Shown in pieces: positions 6,792-12,735 of a DNA stretch of 12,735 nt (position 1 is the stretch's first letter; each line of letters begins with the position of its first letter). The translations under genes were made by a program, and so were the position numbers. The notes beneath the pieces were generated by a model. The model did no database searches. It was given only the letters and a program-made list of their open reading frames with translations, and had not been told where the DNA came from. The stretch lies in the NCBI GenBank assembly GCA_009691815.1, contig SIAL01000053.1:1-12735 (forward strand). The letters are read 5' to 3'. This stretch comes from Gemmataceae bacterium (GTDB lineage Bacteria; Planctomycetota; Planctomycetia; Gemmatales; Gemmataceae).

Positions 6792-8057
6792 AAATTCCAA
6801 AACAGAACGATATTGGTTGGCCTCATTCAACGAGGCTTGGTTTTCTTTGAGTATGGTTAGTGCTTCCGCGCTGTTCGGGTTCAGCCGAAGGGCACTCATG
6901 GCCCACCGACAGGCTTCGATGCCGACGCCATTTTTCGCCATGATCTTGGCCGCCTCGGTTCGGGGAACGGGATCATTGGGCTTAGAAACGATCTGTTGGG
7001 TGATGGTTTTCATGGTGTCGAGGTCCGCCTCGATGGATTTGAGCCGGGCACGGCTGAAGGCGGCTTCGGTTTTTTGGCCCAATTGGTCTTGGGCTTGGGC
7101 CATGCTGAACCAAACCGAATGATCCATCGGATAGGCGGTGGAGGCTTTTTTCAGGTAGGTTAGGGCCAGACTGTTTTTCTCGGCTTTGAGTTCGAGTCGG
7201 CCCAGTTCACGAAAAATGGCCGGGTGGGGATCTTTGGAGACATGGGCCTCCAAAAAAATCCGAGCCTCCTCTTCTTTTCCCTGTTCCAAGAGGGCCCTGG
7301 CCTTCAAAAGGGGCAAATCAATGTGATCCGGCTTGAGAACCGTGGCCCGCTTTATCAGGTCCATGGCCTCCTCGGGTTCATGAAAGCGAAGTTTGCGGCT
7401 TGCCAGGTAAATCAAGACATCCACCCGATTGGGGTCCAACTCTAGGGACCTCGTGAAAGCGGCATCGGTTTCCACTTTGGATCCAATCCGGTCAAGGATT
7501 AGGGCCCTCCATTGAAATGCCTCGGCACTGTTGGGTTCCTCCTCGGTCCAGAACCTGGACACTTGGTTTGCTTTGGCCATGTCAAACATTCCAAAGTAAA
7601 GCGGGGTAATGGTTTTGAGTATTTCCGCGCGAAAGGGCCCTTTGGGATTGGCCATTCGTTCCAGAAAACCCTCTACTTGCCCCAGATTTCCCTCTTGGGC
7701 CATAATCAACGCCCGCTCTACCTGAAGGGTGTTTTCCTCCCCCTGAAGGTGGCGGCATTCATCAAGCAATTGGTGGGCTTTGTCAAATTGCCCCAAATGG
7801 CGAGCTGCCCTTGAAGATTCGAGGTAAACAAGGGCGGAATCTTTCCATACGGAACGGGCGAAATCCAATTCTACTTGGGCTTTTTCAAAGTCATGCTTTT
7901 CCAAGGCATCCATCGCTCGTTTCCAAGCAAAAGAAGCCCGAATCTGACCGGAAAGAGTCCATCCCGCCCATCCTAAACCTACCAGTGCGCCAAGAAGGGC
8001 AATGGACCAAAGGGTCCAAACATTTCGGCTTGGGGGTGGGGGATTGACGGCGTTCAT
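6783..8057 (-). CDS. Membrane-anchored TPR protein
   Basis: The product is 424 residues. An N-terminal proline-rich stretch is followed by one transmembrane segment (about 14-35), so the remainder is probably periplasmic. Residues about 40-410 are built of TPR-like helical pairs, with clear units around SAEAFQWRALILDRIGS and SVWFSMAQAQDQLGQK. The ATG at 8057 has GGGGAAG upstream with a 5-bp spacer. Its C-terminal segment, from the WFSMAQAQDQLG unit through ADLDTMK, SKPNDPVPR and the final TPR, resembles the corresponding part of the TPR protein at 10657-11844, suggesting the two are paralogues. It is transcribed towards the queC operon and is divergent from the DUF1559 gene. Function is unknown; a protein-interaction scaffold is the safest reading. 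Confidence 0.85.
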   Translation of the reverse strand: MNAVNPPPPSRNVWTLWSIALLGALVGLGWAGWTLSGQIRASFAWKRAMDALEKHDFEKAQVELDFARSVWKDSALVYLESSRAARHLGQFDKAHQLLDECRHLQGEENTLQVERALIMAQEGNLGQVEGFLERMANPKGPFRAEILKTITPLYFGMFDMAKANQVSRFWTEEEPNSAEAFQWRALILDRIGSKVETDAAFTRSLELDPNRVDVLIYLASRKLRFHEPEEAMDLIKRATVLKPDHIDLPLLKARALLEQGKEEEARIFLEAHVSKDPHPAIFRELGRLELKAEKNSLALTYLKKASTAYPMDHSVWFSMAQAQDQLGQKTEAAFSRARLKSIEADLDTMKTITQQIVSKPNDPVPRTEAAKIMAKNGVGIEACRWAMSALRLNPNSAEALTILKENQASLNEANQYRSVLEFLR

Positions 8058-8090
8058 GGAAGCTTCCCCATTTCAGCTGAGTGCCTGAAA

Positions 8091-8155
8091 AAACCAACAA
8101 AGTAAATATACCGATTTTTCGCGTGGAGAATCAAAGCCCAATCGTTTGTTGGTTT
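8091..8155. promoter_or_regulatory. 11-bp inverted repeat bracketing a promoter
   Basis: AAACCAACAAA (8091-8101) and its exact complement TTTGTTGGTTT (8145-8155) lie 54 bp apart centre to centre, about five helical turns. The predicted -10 and -35 of the minus-strand TPR gene lie between them. The outer arm would not be transcribed, so an RNA hairpin is unlikely; paired protein-binding half-sites are more plausible. Confidence 0.5.
8105..8134 (-). promoter_or_regulatory. Predicted promoter of the TPR gene 6783-8057
   Basis: On the minus strand TTGATT (-35, 8129-8134) and TATATT (-10, 8105-8110) are 18 bp apart, a good sigma-70-type match. The transcript would start near 8098, giving a leader of about 40 nt. 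Confidence 0.5.
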
Positions 8156-8168
8156 CCGATGGGAATGC

Positions 8169-8232
8169 TTTGGCCCGAAAAATCCAAGCAAAAATGCCTT
8201 GGATCGGAAATGTGCCTCCTTTGGCCGAAAAA
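8169..8232. repeat. Imperfect direct repeat plus palindrome in divergent intergenic region
   Basis: TTTGGCCCGAAAAA (8169-8182) recurs as TTTGGCCGAAAAA (8220-8232), 51 bp apart. Between them ATCCAAG (8182-8188) and CTTGGAT (8198-8204) form a perfect 7-bp inverted repeat with a 9-bp spacer. These sit in the 479-bp gap between the divergent TPR and DUF1559 genes. No gene is visible in the gap; the repeats may be regulatory sites. Confidence 0.4.
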
Positions 8233-8373
8233 GGCCCAATTCCCTCCGCTTGAATCCGGAAAAAGAGGATCAACATGGTCTTTTAGGGGGGATCCGGCGG
8301 TGGTTTGTGGAAACAAGGTTGAGAAAAGGAGGACAATTATTCTCAAATTTGCAATTTTTGTGAAATTTCCGGG

Positions 8374-8402
8374 TTGAATTGACGAACCCAAGGGGGTAAA
8401 CT
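8374..8402 (+). promoter_or_regulatory. Predicted promoter of the DUF1559 gene
   Basis: TTGAAT (8374-8379) and TAAACT (8397-8402) are spaced by 17 bp. Transcription would begin near 8409, giving a leader of about 128 nt. The -10 match is moderate. A short inverted repeat GGGTT/AACCC (8371-8375, 8386-8390) overlaps the -35 box. Confidence 0.35.
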
Positions 8403-8502
8403 CCCTATGGACTCACGGGTTGATCCTTCCAAGTTGAATTTGCATCTTCTTCAAGTTTCTCTTTCCTTTTGGACGGCTTAACTCTTACGCATTTTTTACC
8501 AC

Positions 8503-8519
8503 GGCCCTGTTCTTGGGCC
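8503..8519 (+). promoter_or_regulatory. Leader hairpin just before the DUF1559 ribosome binding site
   Basis: GGCCC, a 7-nt loop TGTTCTT, and GGGCC form a 5-bp GC stem ending 6 bases before the GAGGAG ribosome binding site (8526-8531). It may stabilise the 5' end of an abundant message or influence initiation. Confidence 0.35.
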
Positions 8520-8536
8520 CTACTTGAGGAGACATT

Positions 8537-9592
8537 ATGTCTACGCATCCTATGGCCAAAGGTGCTTGGTGGAGACCGAACCATCGGGCATTTACCCTGA
8601 TTGAGCTTTTGGTGGTAATCGCCATCATTGCCGTCCTTATTGGACTATTACTTCCCGCGATTCAAAAGGTCCGTGAAGCGGCCAACCGTATGTCCTGCTC
8701 CAACAACCTAAAGCAAATCGGCATTGCCCTGCACAGTTACCACGACACCAACGGTTTCTTCCCTCAGGGCGGACTTGTTGGTGGACCTGGTGTGGACTGG
8801 GGTGATGACCGTGGATCTATGTGGGTGCAAATCCTCCCCTACATCGAGCAGGACACCACCTACAAGTTGATGGTTGCCATTGGTGGCAACATGAACACCA
8901 ACTTTGCCGACCAGAGTGTAAAAAACCCAGTTGGCCGTTGTATCAACGACAAAAACCAAAATATTGGCGTCAACGGAACCAACCTGAATTTGGTTCGTAT
9001 CAAAACCTATCGTTGTCCAAGTGATGGCGACAAGTTGGACGAACAAGTGTTTAACTATGTCGGCAGCATGGGCCCCCAGTGCATGGAAGGTGGTTGCGGT
9101 GCCAACCCCAACCAACCATGGTGTCAACCCGCCGCTTCGTTGAACATGGGCTACACATGGTCCCCGGACCATGGTAACAGCCAAAGCTCAGCCGATATTC
9201 GTGGTTGCTTCAACCGTTTGGGTTGCAAGTTTCGGCTTTCTTCCATCCCCGATGGTACCTCCAACACAATCTTGGTGGGCGAGGTTCTCTCCAACAAGCA
9301 TGATCATATTTCAAATTGGAATAGCTGGATGCACTTTAACGGTGCGGTTGCTCATGCCAGCACGGTTATTCCAATCAACTGGAAAATCCTTACCAACGAT
9401 GGGCAATGTACAAACCCGCTGACTGCGGCCCGCAACTGGAATGTGGGTTGGGGTTTTCGCTCGGGCCACACCGGTGGCGCCCAATTTGCCTTTGGAGACG
9501 GCTCGGTCCGAATGCTCCAAGAGTCGATTGATATGCGTACCTACCAGCTCTTAGGCTGTCGTAACGATGGGATGCCGGTTCAACTCCCGTAA
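8537..9592 (+). CDS. DUF1559 protein with prepilin-type N-terminus
   Basis: The product is 351 residues and complete. A short basic leader (to Ala18) is followed by FTLIELLVVIAIIAV, the type IV prepilin signal with Glu5 of the mature protein at residue 23. Cleavage would fall between Ala18 and Phe19, where glycine is more usual. The hydrophobic helix leads to CSNNLKQIGIALHSYHD, the standard start of the DUF1559 domain. The domain ends with H-X9-DG (His311 to Asp321-Gly322). Eleven cysteines, several in the middle third around GPQCMEGGCG and PWC, suggest disulphides outside the cell membrane. GAGGAG lies 5 bp before the ATG. Such proteins form large paralogous families in Planctomycetota and are thought to be pseudopilin-like envelope proteins; the precise role is not established. 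A terminator and a lipoprotein gene follow. Confidence 0.95.
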   Translation: MSTHPMAKGAWWRPNHRAFTLIELLVVIAIIAVLIGLLLPAIQKVREAANRMSCSNNLKQIGIALHSYHDTNGFFPQGGLVGGPGVDWGDDRGSMWVQILPYIEQDTTYKLMVAIGGNMNTNFADQSVKNPVGRCINDKNQNIGVNGTNLNLVRIKTYRCPSDGDKLDEQVFNYVGSMGPQCMEGGCGANPNQPWCQPAASLNMGYTWSPDHGNSQSSADIRGCFNRLGCKFRLSSIPDGTSNTILVGEVLSNKHDHISNWNSWMHFNGAVAHASTVIPINWKILTNDGQCTNPLTAARNWNVGWGFRSGHTGGAQFAFGDGSVRMLQESIDMRTYQLLGCRNDGMPVQLP

Positions 9593-9610
9593 CCGTCTTT
9601 AACACTTTCC

Positions 9611-9650
9611 CTAGGGCGATTCGTTTAATGCGGATCGCCCTAGATTTTTT
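9611..9650 (+). terminator. Intrinsic terminator or attenuator after the DUF1559 gene
   Basis: CTAGGGCGAT (9611-9620) pairs perfectly with ATCGCCCTAG (9634-9643). TCG/CGG can extend the stem to 13 bp (one G-U pair) with a 7-nt loop, and six T residues follow (9645-9650). It lies 18 bp after the stop and 27 bp before the next gene, so it probably sets a lower transcript level for the lipoprotein gene. Confidence 0.88.
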
Positions 9651-9676
9651 AGGCACCAGGTTTGGAGAAGTTTAAG

Positions 9677-10168
9677 ATGAAGATGCGTAATCTGTTTTTG
9701 TTGCCTGCGACGGTTTTCGGTCTTTCGGTGATGATTGGGTGTAATGATCCCTTGGCCGCCGTCAGTTTTGAGGTCAAAATCATTCACGATGGCAAGAGTG
9801 TGGATAAGGCCCTTGTAAGCTTAATGCCCATGAAACCGGACGGAAATTCTACAGGCATGAAACCGGGCGTAACCGATGCCAACGGAATTGCCAAATTGAG
9901 TGCTCCCAGTGGAGAGTACAAAGTCCTTGTTACCAAAGAAGAATCCGCCATGGGTGCTATGTCTATGGACCCCAAAGACATGGCCAAAGACATGACCAAA
10001 AATATGGGCAAGGCGATGATGGGGAAAAATACACTTAAGGGGAAGGGCGAAGCCACCTCAGGGCCAAAAAACCTCCTTCCAGCGCAATTTGGGGTTTATG
10101 ACAAAACAACCCTTAAAATTACCGTCCCTACCACCGAAAAGGTGGTTACCTTTGATCTGGGTAAATAG
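9677..10168 (+). CDS. Small transthyretin-like lipoprotein
   Basis: The product is 163 residues from the ATG at 9677, which has GGAGAAG upstream; a TTG at 9662 is less likely. The N-terminus is a lipoprotein signal ending in VMIGC with the lipidated cysteine at 22. Residues about 29-86 (VSFEVKIIHDGKSVDKALVS to YKVLV) resemble the carboxypeptidase-regulatory/transthyretin-like beta-sandwich found in planctomycete lipoproteins, and the end (LLPAQFGVYDKTTLKITV) matches the closing strands seen in that group. An inserted methionine-rich stretch (residues 92-115, eight Met in 24) is unusual. It follows the DUF1559 gene, a frequent pairing in the phylum, across a terminator, so expression by read-through is likely. 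The function is not known. Confidence 0.85.
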   Translation: MKMRNLFLLPATVFGLSVMIGCNDPLAAVSFEVKIIHDGKSVDKALVSLMPMKPDGNSTGMKPGVTDANGIAKLSAPSGEYKVLVTKEESAMGAMSMDPKDMAKDMTKNMGKAMMGKNTLKGKGEATSGPKNLLPAQFGVYDKTTLKITVPTTEKVVTFDLGK

Positions 10169-10172
10169 CCCA

Positions 10173-10197
10173 CCATTGAAATCAATGGATTTCCTTT
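10173..10197 (+). terminator. Weak terminator-like hairpin after the lipoprotein gene
   Basis: CCATTG, loop AAAT, CAATGG form a 6-bp stem starting 5 bases after the stop, followed by a T-rich but interrupted tract. Strength is doubtful. Confidence 0.4.
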
Positions 10198-10301
10198 CCT
10201 CGGTGGATTGTTTTGACGCGTTCAAAACGATTACCCGAGGTTTTTTTGGCATTATTACCCCGACCAGGAAATAGCACGACCGGACTATGAACTAAAATTG
10301 G

Positions 10302-10358
10302 GCGAGCGGTGGGCGGAAGCCCCCTGATTCTTGCCTATAAAATTGCAAGCGGGGCTCC
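10302..10358. repeat. REP-like palindromic repeat, copy 1
   Basis: This 57-bp unit matches copy 3 at 46 of 57 positions by hand count. GGGC, tetraloop GGAA, GCCC form one hairpin. In an alternative fold AGCCCC (10318-10323) pairs with GGGGCT (10351-10356), with CTTGC/GCAAG nested inside. The 488-bp gap 10169-10656 contains no convincing gene; these repeats are its main content. Confidence 0.75.
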
Positions 10359-10395
10359 TAAGCGTAAGCGACGGACCAGTAGGGAACAAGGAACT

Positions 10396-10417
10396 GGGCG
10401 AGCGGGGAGCGGAAGCC
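10396..10417. repeat. REP-like repeat, truncated copy 2
   Basis: The first 22 bases of the repeat core (GGGCGAGCGG, then GAGCGGAAGCC) are present, but the right half with CCCCTGATT and the TATAAAA segment is missing. Confidence 0.65.
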
Positions 10418-10497
10418 TAAATCTATCACGATTGATGATCGCGGTTTGTGTGCTTTGCGAGCTTGAATGGTCCGTAACGGGACAATTCCTAATCTGA

Positions 10498-10554
10498 GCG
10501 AGCGGGGGACGGAAGCCCCCTGATTATTGTTTATAAAAATGTAAGCGAATCCCC
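10498..10554. repeat. REP-like palindromic repeat, copy 3
   Basis: This is a full-length copy in the same orientation, 196 bp from copy 1. GGGGG (10504-10508) can pair with CCCCC (10516-10520) over an ACGGAAG loop. The outer arm seen in copy 1 is degraded here (GAATCCCC in place of GGGGCTCC). Confidence 0.75.
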
Positions 10555-10656
10555 ATTCTTGTTTTTAACGAGCCAGTCGTATGGAATTAGTTCCCATAAA
10601 TACACCTAGCAACCTACAGTGGCGGGTTCGCTATTTAACGCTCGGAGGAATAAGTC

Positions 10657-11844
10657 ATGCGGTTACCCCTTTTTTTTCGTAAGCATTGGGTTGGTTTGTC
10701 GGTATTAGGTGTCGTTTTGCTTGGTTGTGGCGGTGCGGTGTATTGGTGGCGTTCTCAAGAGTTGCCCTTGGATCAGATTCGTCGCTTGGTAATAAACAAA
10801 GAGTTTAACAAGGCGGAAAAATTAATTCAGACTCTAGGCAAAGATCTGGTTTCCACTCAGCGGCAGGAATTATTGGCGGAAATAAGGCTTGGGGAAGGCC
10901 GGCCCGAAGGGGCCTTAAATGCCCTTGCCAAGTTAAGTCAAGAAGAACAGGCAAGCTCACGGGCGCGCATTTTAATCGGCAGGGCGCTTTTGGGCCTTGG
11001 TCGTACCAGTTTGGCTCTGGATTCCTTTCAAAAGGCCTACTTAGGCGATCCCAAAAATAGTGAAGCCGCTCGGGGGTTGGCGGCCGCCCTTTATGACCTA
11101 GGTGCCTTGGATGAGGCGCTTGGCATTTTGGATCGGTACCTAAAAACAGAATCCGATGCGTTGGCTTTTCGATTTGCCGGCCAAATTGCCAAAGAATTGG
11201 TGCAAAATGATCAAGCCTCGGACTTTTTCCAACAGGCGTTAAAACTGGACCTCCCTTTGGATTCCAAAATCGAGGTGGCCATTGATTTGGTGGAGACGGA
11301 GCTTCTTCGAAATGCGGTGGGGGGAGCTAGGGCTTTTTGGGATCAGTTTGCGTCTATTATTCCCGAAGGACCACGGGGACTTGAGGTATTAGGGGAGCTA
11401 TTGTTGGTAGAGGGCCAACTGGATCAGGCGGAAAAGGCACTGGCTACCGCCCGTGATATGGACTTAATTTCGCCAAGAATAGCCCGATTACGGGCTCAAG
11501 TTCATATGGCAAAAAACCAAAACGGCGACGCGGTTGCCCTTTTGGAGTTTGCTACAACCGGTGATCCGTTGGATTCCAAAGGATGGAATGAATTGGCGGC
11601 GGTGTACGACCTTTTGGGCAAACCCAATGAAGCAAAAACGGCGAGAAAAAACCTGGTGGAGGCAACGGCGGACCTCAAACGAATGTCGGATTTATATCAA
11701 CTGGCGAACAGCCGCCCCGGAGATGTAAACATCCGCTTGGAATTGGCTGCCCTTTGTCGCAAAACCAAACGAAAGAAACTCGCCGAAATATGGGAAAAAG
11801 CGGCCAACGAAGCAAAGCAGATCAAACTTACGGGTGGTAACTGA
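10657..11844 (+). CDS. Membrane-anchored TPR protein, paralogue of 6783-8057
   Basis: The product is 395 residues. A basic N-terminus (RKH) precedes one hydrophobic segment (about 11-31). It contains LLGC at 21-24, so lipid attachment is a possible alternative to a transmembrane anchor. Residues about 35-390 are TPR-like repeats, for example ARILIGRALLGLGRTSLALD and the GWNELAAVYDLLGKPNEAK unit. The C-terminal part from that unit through ADLKRM, SRPGDVNIRLELAAL lines up with ADLDTM, SKPNDPVPRTEAAKI of the other anchored TPR protein. GGAGGA (10644-10649) lies 7 bp before the ATG, a strong ribosome binding site. It stands alone between the repeat-filled gap and the insertion sequence. Its function is unknown; a periplasmic scaffold is inferred. 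Confidence 0.85.
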   Translation: MRLPLFFRKHWVGLSVLGVVLLGCGGAVYWWRSQELPLDQIRRLVINKEFNKAEKLIQTLGKDLVSTQRQELLAEIRLGEGRPEGALNALAKLSQEEQASSRARILIGRALLGLGRTSLALDSFQKAYLGDPKNSEAARGLAAALYDLGALDEALGILDRYLKTESDALAFRFAGQIAKELVQNDQASDFFQQALKLDLPLDSKIEVAIDLVETELLRNAVGGARAFWDQFASIIPEGPRGLEVLGELLLVEGQLDQAEKALATARDMDLISPRIARLRAQVHMAKNQNGDAVALLEFATTGDPLDSKGWNELAAVYDLLGKPNEAKTARKNLVEATADLKRMSDLYQLANSRPGDVNIRLELAALCRKTKRKKLAEIWEKAANEAKQIKLTGGN

Positions 11845-11959
11845 TTGAAACAGATCAGGGAATGGATGTACAAAGATGGGGTCTTGGATAAGTGTAAACG
11901 GATCAGGGGGAATTCTAATGCAAGGAAATTTTTAGGTGGGATGGGGGATTATAAAGAAC

Positions 11960-11976
11960 GGCACACGGAGTGTGCC
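11960..11976. repeat. Perfect palindrome upstream of the insertion sequence gene
   Basis: GGCACAC, GGA, GTGTGCC form a perfect 7-bp inverted repeat, with a second partial GTGCC just after. A further hairpin CCACC, TGTT, GGTGG follows at 12000-12013. They lie in the 221-bp gap 11845-12065 before the transposase and may belong to the element's left end or be a separate small palindromic repeat. No other gene is visible in this gap. Confidence 0.6.
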
Positions 11977-12065
11977 CCCTGTGCCAACATAGACTGAGAC
12001 CACCTGTTGGTGGAAAGTACAGTAAGTAAAAGAAAGAGGGGAGAGAGGAAAATGGGAAAGAAAAG

Positions 12066-12735
12066 GTGTCCAAAACGATACCAAAGCCTGAGGTGAAGGC
12101 CAAGGCAAACCGGAGGCAATTTGGCAAGGAGGAGATTTTGCGAATTCTGGGCGAAGCGGACAATGCCAAGGGAACCGGTAGAGTGGTCGAGGTCCTCCGC
12201 CGTGAGGGGATTTACCGTTCCCATCTATCCGGATGGCAAATTAAGCGGGCTGCCGGTGGCTATGGGCCGGACAAGATTCCCGCGGGGTTCAAAGACGAAA
12301 AGGCGAAAAAGTCCAAGCAGGTTCAAAAACTTCAAAGGGAAAATGCCAGCCTTAAGAAAAAGCTACACCACGCCCAGACCATCATTGGTATTCAAAAAAA
12401 AGTAGCGAGCCTGATGGGATTCCCACTAGAAAAACGAACCGAATTCCGAAATAGCCTGATTTCTGTAGTAAAAGCAAGCGGTGACTGCTTGAACATTCGT
12501 CAAGCCTGTGGGGATCTGAGTGTATGCCGGGCGACTTTTTATCGACATGGCAAATGACCTTCCCCCATGACCTTCTCGATTGTATACCGAGCGACTTTTT
12601 ATCGACATGGCAAGGCAAAGGAACGGTTTTGTGGCCCTCACAAGCCCAAAACGGTTCCTCGTGCCTTGAGTCCCCAAGAAAGGGAAACTGTTCGGGCCAC
12701 CTTTGTACATTGAGCGGTTTGCGGATAGCTCCGTC
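12066..12735 (+). pseudogene. Decayed IS3-type transposase (interrupted, continues beyond window)
   Basis: The first open segment (GTG 12066 to TGA 12557, 163 residues) has a helix-turn-helix region (about 15-60, EEILRILGEADN to HLSGWQIKRAAG), a lysine-rich coiled coil (about 80-110), and then VVKASGDCLNIRQACGDLSV and CRATFYRHGK, which look like the start of the OrfB-type part of IS3 transposases. The stop lies in a 60-bp insertion. After it the same frame resumes with a second copy of RATFYRHGK and continues AKERFCGPHKPK and ALSPQERETVRATF to another TGA at 12711. There the sequence shifts by one base to read ERFADSSV. At least two lesions therefore separate the DNA-binding part from any catalytic DDE domain, which lies past the window end. 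A purine-rich tract (12024-12065) precedes the GTG. Confidence 0.8.
12521..12613. repeat. 33-bp direct repeat with 60-bp period in the transposase gene
   Basis: Bases 12521-12553 recur at 12581-12613 with 31 of 33 identical. The 27 bases between include the TGA stop and a short repeat of ATGACCTT (12554-12561, 12567-12574). The period is a multiple of three, so the frame after the second copy is the original one. Confidence 0.9.

Noticed and set aside
8708..9184. 158-codon minus-strand open frame
   Set aside because: Antisense to the DUF1559 gene; no ribosome binding site or family features.
10309..10497. 62-codon open frame in the intergenic gap
   Set aside because: It consists largely of the REP-like repeats and has no ribosome binding site.
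10296..10560. CRISPR array
   Set aside because: Only three copies, unequal spacing, one truncated, and internal hairpins; no cas genes nearby. Fits REP-like elements better.

Overview
The window most likely comes from a planctomycete, probably a Gemmata-like lineage. The main evidence is a complete DUF1559 pseudopilin-like protein with an FTLIE prepilin signal and the H-X9-DG C-terminal motif, followed directly by a small transthyretin-like lipoprotein; this pair is typical of Planctomycetota. Several TPR proteins, moderate GC and REP-like GCGAGCGG palindromes agree. The genus is inference.

Layout. Positions 1-939 hold the 3' part of a tyrosine recombinase. Its reading frame runs into a minus-strand tRNA-Arg(CCU) at 878-950, so the window starts inside the right end of an element integrated at the tRNA 3' end, with host chromosome to the right. 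Next is a minus-strand pair: a small-molecule-type O-methyltransferase and, 22 bp downstream of it, an exported NlpI-like TPR protein. Divergent from it is a tightly packed plus-strand operon: queC, a TPR plus GT41 (O-GlcNAc transferase/SPINDLY type) glycosyltransferase, and queE. queC and the glycosyltransferase overlap by ATGA, and queE starts 3 bp after the glycosyltransferase. A possible 45-codon ORF with its own ribosome binding site follows. A minus-strand membrane-anchored TPR protein converges on it. Its predicted promoter is bracketed by a perfect 11-bp inverted repeat. Then come the DUF1559 gene, a strong hairpin-plus-T-run terminator or attenuator, and the lipoprotein gene. A 490-bp intergenic region carries three REP-like repeats. 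After it lies a second membrane-anchored TPR protein whose C-terminal part resembles the first. The window ends in a decayed IS3-type transposase.

How the genes work together. QueE and QueC catalyse consecutive steps to preQ0, the 7-deazaguanine precursor of queuosine. A GT41 glycosyltransferase locked between them by overlap and short spacing is the most interesting arrangement here. It may simply be co-expressed, or it may glycosylate something linked to the pathway; the sequence cannot decide. queD, queF and tgt are not in the window. The remaining TPR proteins look like envelope or periplasmic scaffolds, and the DUF1559 and lipoprotein pair is envelope-associated. Both ends carry mobile-element traces: an active-looking integrase on the left and a broken transposase on the right.
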